64,000 nucleotides of DNA from Mycolicibacterium flavescens. Its GTDB lineage: Bacteria > Actinomycetota > Actinomycetes > Mycobacteriales > Mycobacteriaceae. Shown here piece by piece: positions 43,129 to 51,857 of this stretch. Every line of letters starts with the position of its first letter. Position 1 is the first letter of the stretch. Where the stretch lies: the NCBI RefSeq assembly GCF_001722335.1, contig NZ_MIHA01000005.1, positions 248,001 to 312,000 on the forward strand, in the 5' to 3' direction. Under the pieces are notes generated by a model. That model ran no database searches. It had not been told where the DNA came from and worked only from the letters and a program-made list of their open reading frames with translations. Both the position numbers and the translations under genes were made by a program.

Positions 43129-44574
43129 ATGGCGTCTTACAACGATCGTGTCGAGGGTGTGCTGTTGGGCACCGCTGCAGGAGATGCGCTGGGGGCGCCG
43201 TACGAGTTCGCGCCGCCGCGCGGGCCTGAGCTCGAGGTGGCGATGGTCGGCGGCGGACCGTGGGAGCGCGGCGAGTGGACCGACGACACGGCGATGGCGA
43301 TCGCGATCGCAGGGGTCGCGGCGACCGGCGCGGACCTGCGGGACGATTCCGCGCAGGACGCGATCGTGCGCCGCTGGCTGGAGTGGTCACGGACAGCCAA
43401 AGATGTTGGGATACAGACGGGCTCCGTGCTGCGGTCCGCGTCGCGCGGCGGCAACATCACGGCGGCCGACGCCCGGCGGGCATCGGAAGCGTTGCATCGG
43501 CAGACCGGTCGCACCGCGGGCAACGGTTCGCTGATGCGCACCGCTCCGGTGGCGCTGGCCTATCTCGACGACGAGGACGCCCTGGTGGAGGCGGCACGCT
43601 CGATCAGCGAGCTGACCCATTACGACGACGACGCCGGCGACGCGTGCATGCTGTGGTGCTGCACGATCCGGCACGCGGTGCTGACCGGTGAGCTCGATGC
43701 ACGAGTGGGCCTGACGCACATCGCTGCCTACCGACGCGAGCTGTGGGTGAAGCGTCTGGCGGACGCGGAGTCGGCGGCGCCGGCGTCGTTTCCGAACAAC
43801 GGCTGGGTGGTGACGGCGATGCAGGCGGCGTGGTCGGCGATTGCGACGACGCCGATACCGGCGGATGATCCGCAGGCGGGCGTGTTCCGGGCGGACCATT
43901 TGCGGTTGGCGTTGGATGCGGCGGTGCGCGCGGGGTACGACACGGACACGGTGGCGGCGATCGCAGGCGGTCTGCTGGGCGCGGCGTATGGGGCGTCGGC
44001 GATTCCGGGTGAGTGGCGGCAGGTGCTGCATGGCTGGCCCGGGTACACGGCGCACGACTTGGCGGCGCTGGCGTCGGCGATCGAGCGCGGGGGTAAGCCG
44101 GATCTGTTCGACTTCTCGTATGCGGGCTCGGCGGTAGACACCTGCGCGCCGCATCCGTACGACGACGGGGTGGTTCTCGGCGGCGTTGGGGTGTTGCGGG
44201 ACTTGCCGTCTGACGTGGATGCGGTGGTGTCGCTGTGCCGGATTCGCGACGAGGACATGCGTCGGGATATGCCGCATGTCGAGGTGCGGTTGATCGACCG
44301 GGTGGATCGGGATGAGAACCCGCACCTGGATTTCGTGCTGCTGGATGCGGTGCGGGTGATCGAGCAGTTGCGGCGCGAGGGGCGCACGGTGCTGGTGCAC
44401 TGCGTCGCCGCCTACAGCCGCACACCGACTGTCGGCGCGCTGTACGGCGCACGACTTAGAGGTGTCGGCGTGGACGACGCGGTACGGGACGTGACGGCGG
44501 TGCTGCCGGGCGCCTATCCGAACCCGGCGTTTCGAGAAGCGTTGCGACGAGTTGGATGCTTGGCAGTGCCGTGA
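43129..44574 (+). CDS. ADP-ribosylglycohydrolase fused to a tyrosine/dual-specificity phosphatase
   Basis: 481 residues. Residues 1-320 are an ARH-type hydrolase: LLGTAAGDALGAPYEF, TDDTAM (51-56) and GYDTDTVAAIAGGLLGAAYGA, giving the paired metal ligands that remove ADP-ribose from proteins or metabolites. Residues 340-481 are a phosphatase with the Cx5R loop HCVAAYSRTP (about 424-433). The fusion could process ADP-ribose-phosphate products in two steps. NrtR is the likely regulator. ATG 43129 has GGGAGGAGG upstream. Confidence 0.85.
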   Translation: MASYNDRVEGVLLGTAAGDALGAPYEFAPPRGPELEVAMVGGGPWERGEWTDDTAMAIAIAGVAATGADLRDDSAQDAIVRRWLEWSRTAKDVGIQTGSVLRSASRGGNITAADARRASEALHRQTGRTAGNGSLMRTAPVALAYLDDEDALVEAARSISELTHYDDDAGDACMLWCCTIRHAVLTGELDARVGLTHIAAYRRELWVKRLADAESAAPASFPNNGWVVTAMQAAWSAIATTPIPADDPQAGVFRADHLRLALDAAVRAGYDTDTVAAIAGGLLGAAYGASAIPGEWRQVLHGWPGYTAHDLAALASAIERGGKPDLFDFSYAGSAVDTCAPHPYDDGVVLGGVGVLRDLPSDVDAVVSLCRIRDEDMRRDMPHVEVRLIDRVDRDENPHLDFVLLDAVRVIEQLRREGRTVLVHCVAAYSRTPTVGALYGARLRGVGVDDAVRDVTAVLPGAYPNPAFREALRRVGCLAVP

Positions 44575-44605
44575 AGTCGTCGGTGGGCGTAGAAGGGAGC
44601 GACGG

Positions 44606-45601
44606 GTGCAAGATCCTGGAATGAGCGGGTACGACGTCATCGGCGATGTGCACGGATGCGGAACGCAACTCGAGGCGCTGCTGCACACGCTCGGGTATCA
44701 GATCGGCGATTCGGCTTACCGACACCCGACTCGACAGGCGATCTTCGTCGGTGACCTCATCGACCGGGGAGACGAACAGCTTCGGGTGCTCGAGATCGTC
44801 AAGGCGATGGTCGACGCCGGCAGCGCCCAAATCGTGATGGGCAACCACGAGTTCAACGCGCTGGCCTATCACACGGAATGGCCCTCCGGTAGCGGCAAGT
44901 ACCTACGCCCGCACGACGATCCCGACAACCCCTGGTCAGCGAAGAACACGAGACAGCATGCCGCGTTCCTTGAGCAGGTCCAGGGCGATTATCGCCGTCG
45001 GTATCTGGACTGGTTCGCGACACTCCCCCTGTGGCTGGATCTCGGCGGGCTGCGGGTTGTGCACGCGTGCTGGCACGACGACTCAATCAAGCTCGTCGAA
45101 AGCCGTTGCGGTTCGAGTGCGCCTTTCGCCGAGCTGGCGCATCTGGTAGCGGCCAGCACCGAAGATGACCCGCTGTATGAGGCTGTCGAAACCCTGCTGA
45201 AGGGACCCGAGATCAGCCTGGTCGCGCATGGTCAGCGGGAGTACCTCGACAAGGACGGCATTGCGCGAGACAGCGCGCGCGTTCAGTGGTGGCACAGTGA
45301 AGCACGAACGCTTCGCGACATCGCCGAGATGGGCGGTGGATTCACGACTTCCGATGGTGAACCGTATTCGCCGCTGCCCGAACTGGAGCTTTCCGGTACG
45401 GAACGGTCTTACGTCTACACCGCCGAAGTTCCCGTCTTCTATGGGCACTACTGGCGGCAAGGCTCACCCAAGCACCGACATGACTGGACCGACTACACGG
45501 CATGCGTCGACTTCAGTGCCGTCAAGGGCGGAAAGCTGACCGCGTACCGATGGTCCGGCGAAACCACGATCAACGCTGAGAACTATGTGACCCCGGACTG
45601 A
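44606..45601 (+). CDS. Metallophosphoesterase (PrpE/Ap4A-hydrolase type)
   Basis: 331 residues. The metal-binding motifs are intact: IGDVHGCGTQ, FVGDLIDRGD and MGNHEFNALAY, with later His sites VVHACWHDD and FYGHYW. This fits serine/threonine-phosphatase-like enzymes that split diadenosine polyphosphates or phosphoproteins. GTG 44606 has AGAAGGGA upstream and is preferred to ATG 44621. A decayed second copy of the N-terminus follows at 45634. Confidence 0.85.
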   Translation: MQDPGMSGYDVIGDVHGCGTQLEALLHTLGYQIGDSAYRHPTRQAIFVGDLIDRGDEQLRVLEIVKAMVDAGSAQIVMGNHEFNALAYHTEWPSGSGKYLRPHDDPDNPWSAKNTRQHAAFLEQVQGDYRRRYLDWFATLPLWLDLGGLRVVHACWHDDSIKLVESRCGSSAPFAELAHLVAASTEDDPLYEAVETLLKGPEISLVAHGQREYLDKDGIARDSARVQWWHSEARTLRDIAEMGGGFTTSDGEPYSPLPELELSGTERSYVYTAEVPVFYGHYWRQGSPKHRHDWTDYTACVDFSAVKGGKLTAYRWSGETTINAENYVTPD

Positions 45602-45633
45602 GGTGCACAGATAGGCACGAGGGGAATCAAGAT

Positions 45634-45858
45634 GTGCTTGGCACGCATCGAGATCGCGAGCCGTCCGCTTCCGGTGCCATGGGGGATGTGCACGGATGCG
45701 CCACCCGGCTCGGAGCGCTACTGGCGAAACTCGGGTGTGAGTTCCGCGCATGGGGGTCGTACCGGCACCCCCAGAGGTCAGGTTCGTCCCACTCGGCACG
45801 CGAGTATCTCTGCGGGGTCAGCAGCGGGACTGGACGGCCGCTCAGCCAGCACCTGTGA
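45634..45858 (+). pseudogene. Remnant of a second metallophosphoesterase gene
   Basis: The frame from ATG 45634 contains GDVHGCATRLGALLAKLG and then YRHPQR, matching the first 40 residues of the intact enzyme at 44606 (GDVHGCGTQLEALLHTLG and YRHPTR). The second motif (GDLIDRG) and everything after it are lost, and the frame ends at 45858. Tandem duplication or import followed by decay explains it. Confidence 0.7.
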
Positions 45859-46168
45859 CCGTGCCGGCAAATCTTAGGGAGTTGTCTCACGTGCGCTGCA
45901 TCCTCGACCTAAGGGGAGACTCCACCTTTCATCCGATGGTGGACATTCCACCGTAGGCCCCTCAAGAGGAACACGGGCCAAGGCTCCGCACCCACGGAAC
46001 GCATTTTTAAAGGCCTAGGTCAGCCCAGACTGTGCTGCGCCGGGCCGTAGGATGGGCGTCGCGATGGGACGGTCGGCACTTGACTACGGCAGGCCGACAA
46101 ACAAATTGCGACTGAAAACACTCACGAGTTGCCTCCGAACGCGCAGCAAATTGGCTAACCTATCGCGC
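45859..46168. other. Non-coding stretch, less G+C rich than its neighbours
   Basis: About 310 bases between the phosphoesterase remnant and the SIR2 gene. I see no plausible ORF. There is a TCCACC/GGTGGA inverted pair around 45920-45945 and an AT-richer stretch (46090-46160) with TAACCT 8 bases upstream of the SIR2 ATG, a possible -10 box for a leaderless transcript. Confidence 0.5.
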
Positions 46169-47707
46169 ATGGGCGGGCACCTCTTCATCATCAACGGCGA
46201 CCTCACCAAGATTGCGTGCGATGCGATTCTGGTGCCGACGGACTCGGCGTTCACGATCGAAGCACCCTGGGATCGACTCCTCGCAGGCCGGAAGGACGAA
46301 CGACCCGACAGCTGGAGAGGCCGACGAGTCATCGCGCTTCCACCGCGGAGCAAGGAACCACGCATCTGGTTGGGGAATGTCGGCCAGGTCGGTCACAGCT
46401 CCGACTTTTCAGCATTCGAACCGATCGTCCGCGACTTCGTCGTCGAGGCCGCCGCAGAAGCCAGACGAAATGACGACACCGATCGCATCTACGCGTGGCC
46501 GAAGCCCAGGCTGGCCGTGAATGTGGTGGGCTCTGGACAAGGCGGAGGCTCTCAGAAGAAGGGCAACCTGATCCGCGGCCTGGTGAAGACGCTGACAGAA
46601 CTGGCCGCAGAATACGACGCCGACATCGTGTTGGTCACATTCGGACCGAAATCGTATGCGGCGGCGCAACGGGCCCGACGTCAGGTCGTCCAGAAAGAGA
46701 GCGAGACTTGGGGGTTCATCCAGTCCAACTCGCCTCTCATCGAAGAAGCGCACCGACTCGCGAATGACGCGATTGACCGGCACCTGGTGCTGTTTGTCGG
46801 TGCGGGTGCCAGCGCGGGTGCCGGTCTACCTACCTGGAAGAAACTGCTTGACGACCTCGCGATCGAGGCGGGCTTCGATGATGAGATGCGAAAGCGACTG
46901 GCGGAGCGAGACCTTCGCGACCAGGCCACCTTGATCGAACGAGAACTCAAGCGCAGAGGCGGTAACCTGAAGCGCAGTGTCGCTGAGAGGCTAGGCAATT
47001 ATCAGCGCTTCTCGCTGACCCATGGGCTGCTTGCGTCGCTGCCGAGCAGCGAAGCAGTGACCACCAACTACGACAAGCTCTTCGAAACGGCATACGAGAC
47101 CCGCGGCCGCGAAGTCGCGGTCCTACCGAATAACCCTCGCACCACCGACGGGCATTGGCTGCTGAAGTTGCACGGCACTGTTGATGCTCCGGAGACGATC
47201 ACCCTTACCCGTTCGGACTACCTGAACATGCCGCGGCAGTACGGCGCCTTGATGGGACTGGTGCAAGGCCTGCTGCTGATGCGCCGCATGGTGTTCGTCG
47301 GGTACTCGTTGGAGGACGAGGACTTCCACGAACTCATCGATGAGGTGCGCGCCGCGCGGGGAGACACCATGGAGATCGGCAGAGGTGTCGCATTGACACT
47401 CTGCGAGAATCCACTGGATCGTCAACTATGGGCGAAGGATTTGGACATCGTGCCGATGGTCACCGACCCCGGGATCAAGATCCCGGAAGCCGCCCGAGAG
47501 CTGGAACTCTTCCTCGACCTCGTCGGGTACCTCTCCACCACATCCGCCAGCTTCTTCCTCGACGAGAGTTACAGCGATCTGTCGGACAACGAAGCGGAGC
47601 TACGCGATGCACTGGCCACGCTGGCCACCAAGACCGCCGGCAGTCCCGTCGACAGCGTGAGCCATATGGTCGAAAGATTCCTCAGAGATCTCGGCGCCTC
47701 GAACTAG
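46169..47707 (+). CDS. Macro-like/SIR2 fusion protein, candidate NAD-degrading defence effector
   Basis: 512 residues from ATG 46169. The N-terminus GHLFIINGDLTKIACDAILVP resembles a macro-domain start (GDLTK/DAI), which binds ADP-ribose-type ligands. Residues about 205-430 form a SIR2-like NADase: LVLFVGAGASAGAGLPTW, TTNYDKLFETAY, LLKLHGTVD and FVGYSLEDEDF. Known SIR2 defence proteins (ThsA, DSR, SIR2-Argonaute partners) kill infected cells by NAD+ loss. The gene seems leaderless (TAACCT eight bases upstream). The macro-like reading is the weaker part. Confidence 0.8.
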   Translation: MGGHLFIINGDLTKIACDAILVPTDSAFTIEAPWDRLLAGRKDERPDSWRGRRVIALPPRSKEPRIWLGNVGQVGHSSDFSAFEPIVRDFVVEAAAEARRNDDTDRIYAWPKPRLAVNVVGSGQGGGSQKKGNLIRGLVKTLTELAAEYDADIVLVTFGPKSYAAAQRARRQVVQKESETWGFIQSNSPLIEEAHRLANDAIDRHLVLFVGAGASAGAGLPTWKKLLDDLAIEAGFDDEMRKRLAERDLRDQATLIERELKRRGGNLKRSVAERLGNYQRFSLTHGLLASLPSSEAVTTNYDKLFETAYETRGREVAVLPNNPRTTDGHWLLKLHGTVDAPETITLTRSDYLNMPRQYGALMGLVQGLLLMRRMVFVGYSLEDEDFHELIDEVRAARGDTMEIGRGVALTLCENPLDRQLWAKDLDIVPMVTDPGIKIPEAARELELFLDLVGYLSTTSASFFLDESYSDLSDNEAELRDALATLATKTAGSPVDSVSHMVERFLRDLGASN

Positions 47708-47793
47708 TTCCTGGCGGAAAGCCGGAAAGCCGGTTCCGCGAACCAGCACGCTGGCTACCGCAGAAGAAGGAATTCCTTGATGGCAGAACAGCA

Positions 47794-49077
47794 ATGGACA
47801 TAACAGTTGCGACCTGGAACACCGCATGGAGGACCCCGTCCAGTGGGCCCGGTCGCCGGATCGCGTCCATTCTCGAGGCGACTGGCGCCGATGTCATTGT
47901 TGTTACTGAGGCTGTCTCCGAGCTGTTGCCGGCCGACGGATACACCGTTGATGCCGGGCCTTACTGGGGATACTCCCAGGAGCCAGCCCGCCGCAAGGTG
48001 ATCGTGTGGTCCCGCCACCCGTTGACACCGGAACACACCGGTGAGGCGGGAGCGACCCGCGGGCGGCTCGTGGCCGCGACGGCGGCATTCCCACACGGTC
48101 CTGTGCGCATCGTCGGTGTCTGCGTTCCCTGGCCGGACGCACATGTGCGAACCGGACGCGGCGACGCCCAGAGGTGGTCAGAGCATCTGGACTACCTCGA
48201 CCGCTTCGAACGATGGCTGCCCACAGTGGATGACGGAACCCCCACGATCATCGCCGGCGATTTCAATCAACGTGTCCCGCGCAAGCGTCAACCGATCCAC
48301 GTCGCCACCAGACTCGCCGAGGCTCTCACCGGCTGGACGATCCACACGGCCGGCGCGCTCCCCAACGGCCCACACATCGACCACATCGCCACCGATCACC
48401 GCCTGGTTCTCAGGTGGGTCGATGATTGGCCGAGCTCGGATCAATGCGGCCGGCTCAGCGACCACGCTGGCGTAGTCTGCCGTCTGTCTTACTCCGGTCC
48501 CTCGACATCGTCTACACGTGCAAAATCGACATCACGCACACCCTGTTCTGAAGAGAGAGACGTCGTCGGCACCCACGATGACGGCGCCTCGTGCTCGGAG
48601 AAGCCCCGACGATGGGACGGTGGCCTAACACCTGAGCTACGAGCCGAGATCGAAGACATTCTGCGCCGAAGCAGTGAGGGTCTCACTCACGGCGCGGTCT
48701 TCCGGCTCCGCGAGAAGGGCCTCGGCCTCACCGAGATCGCAGCCGAGCGCGGGGTAAGCGTCAGTTCCACCCGCGAATTCCTCAAGAGCCTGGAGGCGCT
48801 CCTCGACGGCGCTATCCCGACCACCAAGTCTGCAGCGCTACGCAACTCATATGTCTACCGCGAATTGCTCAACCATCCGCTATCAACTGCTCTCAGCCGC
48901 TACGTCGGAGCACAACTTCAGAAGCTCAAGGAGGTCAATCCGGAAGTCAGCTCCGCCCCGCTCAAGACGCGGACTCATCAGTACCGCGTCGGGAAACGGA
49001 AACGACCGTCGGCGACGATCACCGATCCCTGCCCCGACTGCGCCGCGGTTGGGATCATTCATTCCGGTCGCTGTTAG
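47794..49077 (+). CDS. Endonuclease/exonuclease/phosphatase-fold protein with C-terminal HTH
   Basis: 427 residues. The N-terminal EEP domain shows ATWNTAW, VVTEAVSE, IIAGDFNQR, HIDHIATDH and LSDHAGV, a complete DNase I-like site. The C-terminal part is different: an HTH-like stretch (GLTEIAAERGVSVSSTREFLKSLEALL) and a final CPDCAAVGIIHSGRC that may bind zinc. The nuclease thus seems fused to a DNA-recognition module. ATG 47794 begins the EEP strand. A 7-codon ORF with a better ribosome site (ATG 47780) overlaps the start. It follows the SIR2 gene by 86 bases and may be co-transcribed. Confidence 0.75.
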   Translation: MDITVATWNTAWRTPSSGPGRRIASILEATGADVIVVTEAVSELLPADGYTVDAGPYWGYSQEPARRKVIVWSRHPLTPEHTGEAGATRGRLVAATAAFPHGPVRIVGVCVPWPDAHVRTGRGDAQRWSEHLDYLDRFERWLPTVDDGTPTIIAGDFNQRVPRKRQPIHVATRLAEALTGWTIHTAGALPNGPHIDHIATDHRLVLRWVDDWPSSDQCGRLSDHAGVVCRLSYSGPSTSSTRAKSTSRTPCSEERDVVGTHDDGASCSEKPRRWDGGLTPELRAEIEDILRRSSEGLTHGAVFRLREKGLGLTEIAAERGVSVSSTREFLKSLEALLDGAIPTTKSAALRNSYVYRELLNHPLSTALSRYVGAQLQKLKEVNPEVSSAPLKTRTHQYRVGKRKRPSATITDPCPDCAAVGIIHSGRC

Positions 49078-49094
49078 CCGTCTGCTCCGCTGTT

Positions 49095-49472
49095 TCAGGG
49101 GCTGGGTTTGGTAGCCAGCTCAAGCACAGTCGGCCGGTCCTGCCGCACGACAACGTCTGGGAACTGGGCAAGCAACGCGCATACGAAGGCCGACCTTTTG
49201 ACATTCATCTCCTCGAGTAACTCCGCATGGCTGAGAACACCCCGTCGAGACAGACGCTCCCACGCGATCGAAATCATCCACGCAGGAACGAGTTGTGGAC
49301 CCGATCCTTTAGCGCGGGAACGTTCAGTCTCTACCCGAACCCCGGAGCGATCGCATGAGGAAATCCAATTGGGACGCTTGATACTGAGCGTCGCTATCTC
49401 GCCCCCGGCTTCTACGACCGATGCGATCCGATCGTAAAGCTCGTCGTCGAGTTCCACGGCACTCACGTGCAT
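49095..49472 (-). CDS. Uncharacterised 125-residue protein, paralogue of the gene at 35889
   Basis: Shares GSGPQLVPAWMISIAWERL and LSHAELLEEMNVKRSAFVCALLAQF with the 35889 protein. The conserved core is probably a small winged helix. It lies between the EEP-nuclease gene (convergent) and an IS21 remnant. ATG 49472 chosen; no clear ribosome site. Function unknown. Confidence 0.62.
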   Translation of the reverse strand: MHVSAVELDDELYDRIASVVEAGGEIATLSIKRPNWISSCDRSGVRVETERSRAKGSGPQLVPAWMISIAWERLSRRGVLSHAELLEEMNVKRSAFVCALLAQFPDVVVRQDRPTVLELATKPSP

Positions 49473-49602
49473 TCGCCGGCGAAGCAGGCCGCAAAATGAG
49501 TTGCCATTGGCCCAACCTCCTACGGACACAAGGTGCGCGAGTGCGCTTGTCATTAAGTTCTCGAGCCCTATTTCTAGCAGAACACGCTACCGCGCGACGG
49601 GA

Positions 49603-50060
49603 TCAGCACCGCTGAGTCCAACGGGTATACCCGCACACCATCGTCATCACCGGCAACGATGCAGCAGTACGCACCTCGCCATACCCGACCGGGATCTCAA
49701 CGTCGGGAAACCACAGGTCGCATTGCGCGATCTCCCCGGCCTGATACGTCGTGCGCGAGGCCGGATCAGGCGGCAGATACAGCCGCCGCAAGTCACGAAC
49801 CCGCTCACTGAGGGTGCGGATCGGATACTGCCAGCCGATCCGCACCCGATCACCGTCGCCGGCATCCGCGGATACGCCGCAAGCAGCTCCCGGATCAGCG
49901 GCTCGGCCGCATCAGCTACCGCATCCGTCGACGCCCGCTCATACTTAAGCGGCCGGTCGTTGGCCGACGCCGCCTTCACCGTGTTGCGAGCCACCCCCAT
50001 CACCCGCGCCACCTCAGACATCGACACCGGAACTACCTGCTCACTTTTCGACCGGAGGTG
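49603..50060 (-). mobile_element. IS21-family istA transposase remnant
   Basis: Two minus-strand frames carry pieces of an IS21 transposase: an HTH start SEVARVMGVARNTVKAA with PLIRELLAAYPRMPATVI, then in another frame RIGWQYPIRTLSERVRDLRRLY and YQAGEIAQCDLWFPDVEIPVGYG, which is the start of the catalytic DDE domain. A frameshift lies around 49845. The rest of istA, istB and the terminal repeats are missing, so it is a dead fragment. Confidence 0.82.
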
Positions 50061-50117
50061 ACACATACGTCGCAAGGAGTTTCTACACTTCTGCGGAGCC
50101 ACTTAGGGGAGGAGAAC

Positions 50118-51434
50118 ATGGGTAACGACGCGTCGACCGGCAAACACGAGGGCTTCAGTGACGAAACATCCGCGACACCGCACTCCAATACCGATGGTGA
50201 GCGGGGGGAAGTCGTTGTCTTGCTCCAATCAGAAGGCCTACTGGTCGGTGGCGATCCTGAAGCAGTCGGTTCCTACCTTCAGCGGATCAAGGAAGCGACG
50301 AGTAACGCCGTCGATGTGGTCGGTGTGAACCGTGCCTCGGTTGGTAACGCAACCGGTCTACTCGCCGGCGTGACTTCTCTGTTGGGTCAGTCGGGCAAGT
50401 TTGTTCAACTGCATCCCGACAGTTTCAAGGCCATCCGAACCCAAAACCTCGTCCCGGGTGACAGCTCGGATTACTACCGGATGATGACGCGCGGCGCCGA
50501 CGGCAAGTTCTTACAACAGTTGCAGTGGAAGCCTGTAAGCGTCAATCCGTCGCAGCTGGTGCCTGCACAGATGATGGCTGTTCAGTTCGCACTCAAGGCT
50601 GCTATTCATGAGGTCGAAGTTGCCGTGCTACGCGTGGAGGGCAAAGTCGAGCAAGTGCTCCAACTGGCCCAGGCCAACCGCTCCGGCGATGTGCTGGGCG
50701 ACCGAGCATCGGTAGACCGAATGATCGCCTACCTCGAGAAGCACGGGTCCTTGTCCGACGCCGACTGGGAGTCCATTGCCGCCGTCGGAGCGGCCCTGAG
50801 CCGGACTGTTGAACAGTTGAGGAATCACGCGGTTCGCACCCTGAAGGCGTTTGACGCAAATCTTCCGATCCGAGAACGTGCCGGACTCATCAACCGCGCT
50901 GTGGCCAACGACCAGCTGGGTGAGACTCTGAGCCTCCTCGTTGTCGCACAAGACGCGCTCTTCAAGTGGCAGCGACTCCGCATCGCCCGGGTGGAATCGA
51001 CACAACCCGAGCACCTGCCGAAAGTCCTAGACGACGCGCGTGAACTCATCGCTCACCAAATGGCCGAGGACGGGGCACTCTACCGCCGCGCTCGCGATGT
51101 CCTCGACGGTGTCGCAACTACCAAGACCACCGATGGCTTAGCGTTCTGGGCGGTGGCCGGATTGAGTCGTGACCTTCCCTTTCTGCGCGCGGATTTGGAC
51201 AACTTCGCGCGCGCCCGGAGGACGCAGGCGGAGGACTGGAGAGACTTCCACGCTCCGCACTTCTTGGAGGCTGCCTCGGCAGTACTTGGCGCAGCGGCGG
51301 ACACTGCTGGTCGGGCACTCAATGCCGCGGGGGGCGGCATCTCCCGGGTGGGGAACTTCGTGATGCGTCGGACACGTCAACCAGCGCCCGAACCTCAGGC
51401 AGACGACGCCGGGGACGAGGCGTCTCAGGGCTGA
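50118..51434 (+). CDS. Uncharacterised 438-residue helical protein
   Basis: Well-supported gene: ATG 50118 with GGGAGGAGA upstream. A polar N-terminus (30 residues) is followed by a largely helical protein with AVLRVEGKVEQVLQLAQANRSGD and AAVGAALSRTVEQLRNHAVRTLKAFDANL, and a polar Ala/Pro/Asp tail. No membrane span, P-loop or nuclease motif is visible. It lies alone between the IS21 remnant and the MazG-SMC operon. I do not recognise it. Confidence 0.65.
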   Translation: MGNDASTGKHEGFSDETSATPHSNTDGERGEVVVLLQSEGLLVGGDPEAVGSYLQRIKEATSNAVDVVGVNRASVGNATGLLAGVTSLLGQSGKFVQLHPDSFKAIRTQNLVPGDSSDYYRMMTRGADGKFLQQLQWKPVSVNPSQLVPAQMMAVQFALKAAIHEVEVAVLRVEGKVEQVLQLAQANRSGDVLGDRASVDRMIAYLEKHGSLSDADWESIAAVGAALSRTVEQLRNHAVRTLKAFDANLPIRERAGLINRAVANDQLGETLSLLVVAQDALFKWQRLRIARVESTQPEHLPKVLDDARELIAHQMAEDGALYRRARDVLDGVATTKTTDGLAFWAVAGLSRDLPFLRADLDNFARARRTQAEDWRDFHAPHFLEAASAVLGAAADTAGRALNAAGGGISRVGNFVMRRTRQPAPEPQADDAGDEASQG

Positions 51435-51470
51435 TCGCGACGATCATCGTTCATGTTGGCAATCGGCTTC

Positions 51471-51857
51471 CTAGTTTTTTGCCAACCGATGTTCCGACAC
51501 AGACACGTTGTCACTTCTGCTGTAAATCCCGTACGCCCCGATCAACTGCCGGATTTCCGAGACGGTGGGCTGAAGCTCGTAAGCGTGGTGGTGCACCGCT
51601 CGACTGAGTCGGTGCCACACCCGTCGCGTCCGCTCACCGGCCTCGGCACCTCGAACCGCGCCCAGCGCAACAATTTTCGATCTCATGGTCGGATAGCCCA
51701 GCGTCGGCGACAACCACGACGCACTCTGTTCTTCTATCCACTCTTCCAGAACCGAGCGGGCCAGCAGCGCAGCGGTACGCGGACCACGTGCACCGAGACC
51801 GAACTGGCCATCGAGGAGTCGGTCGGCGTAGTCGAGGAACGCGGCGCGTGATGTCAC
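51471..51857 (-). CDS. Small HEPN-like protein, third gene of the MazG-SMC operon
   Basis: 128 residues, all-helical by appearance. Residues 79-95 read RVWHRLSRAVHHHAYEL; Arg83 and His89 form an Rx5H pattern as in HEPN ribonucleases, with extra His residues behind. Active HEPN toxins cut RNA in many defence systems. GTG 51857 overlaps the SMC stop (GTGA). The HEPN call is tentative; the family is not otherwise recognised. Confidence 0.6.
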   Translation of the reverse strand: MTSRAAFLDYADRLLDGQFGLGARGPRTAALLARSVLEEWIEEQSASWLSPTLGYPTMRSKIVALGAVRGAEAGERTRRVWHRLSRAVHHHAYELQPTVSEIRQLIGAYGIYSRSDNVSVSEHRLAKN

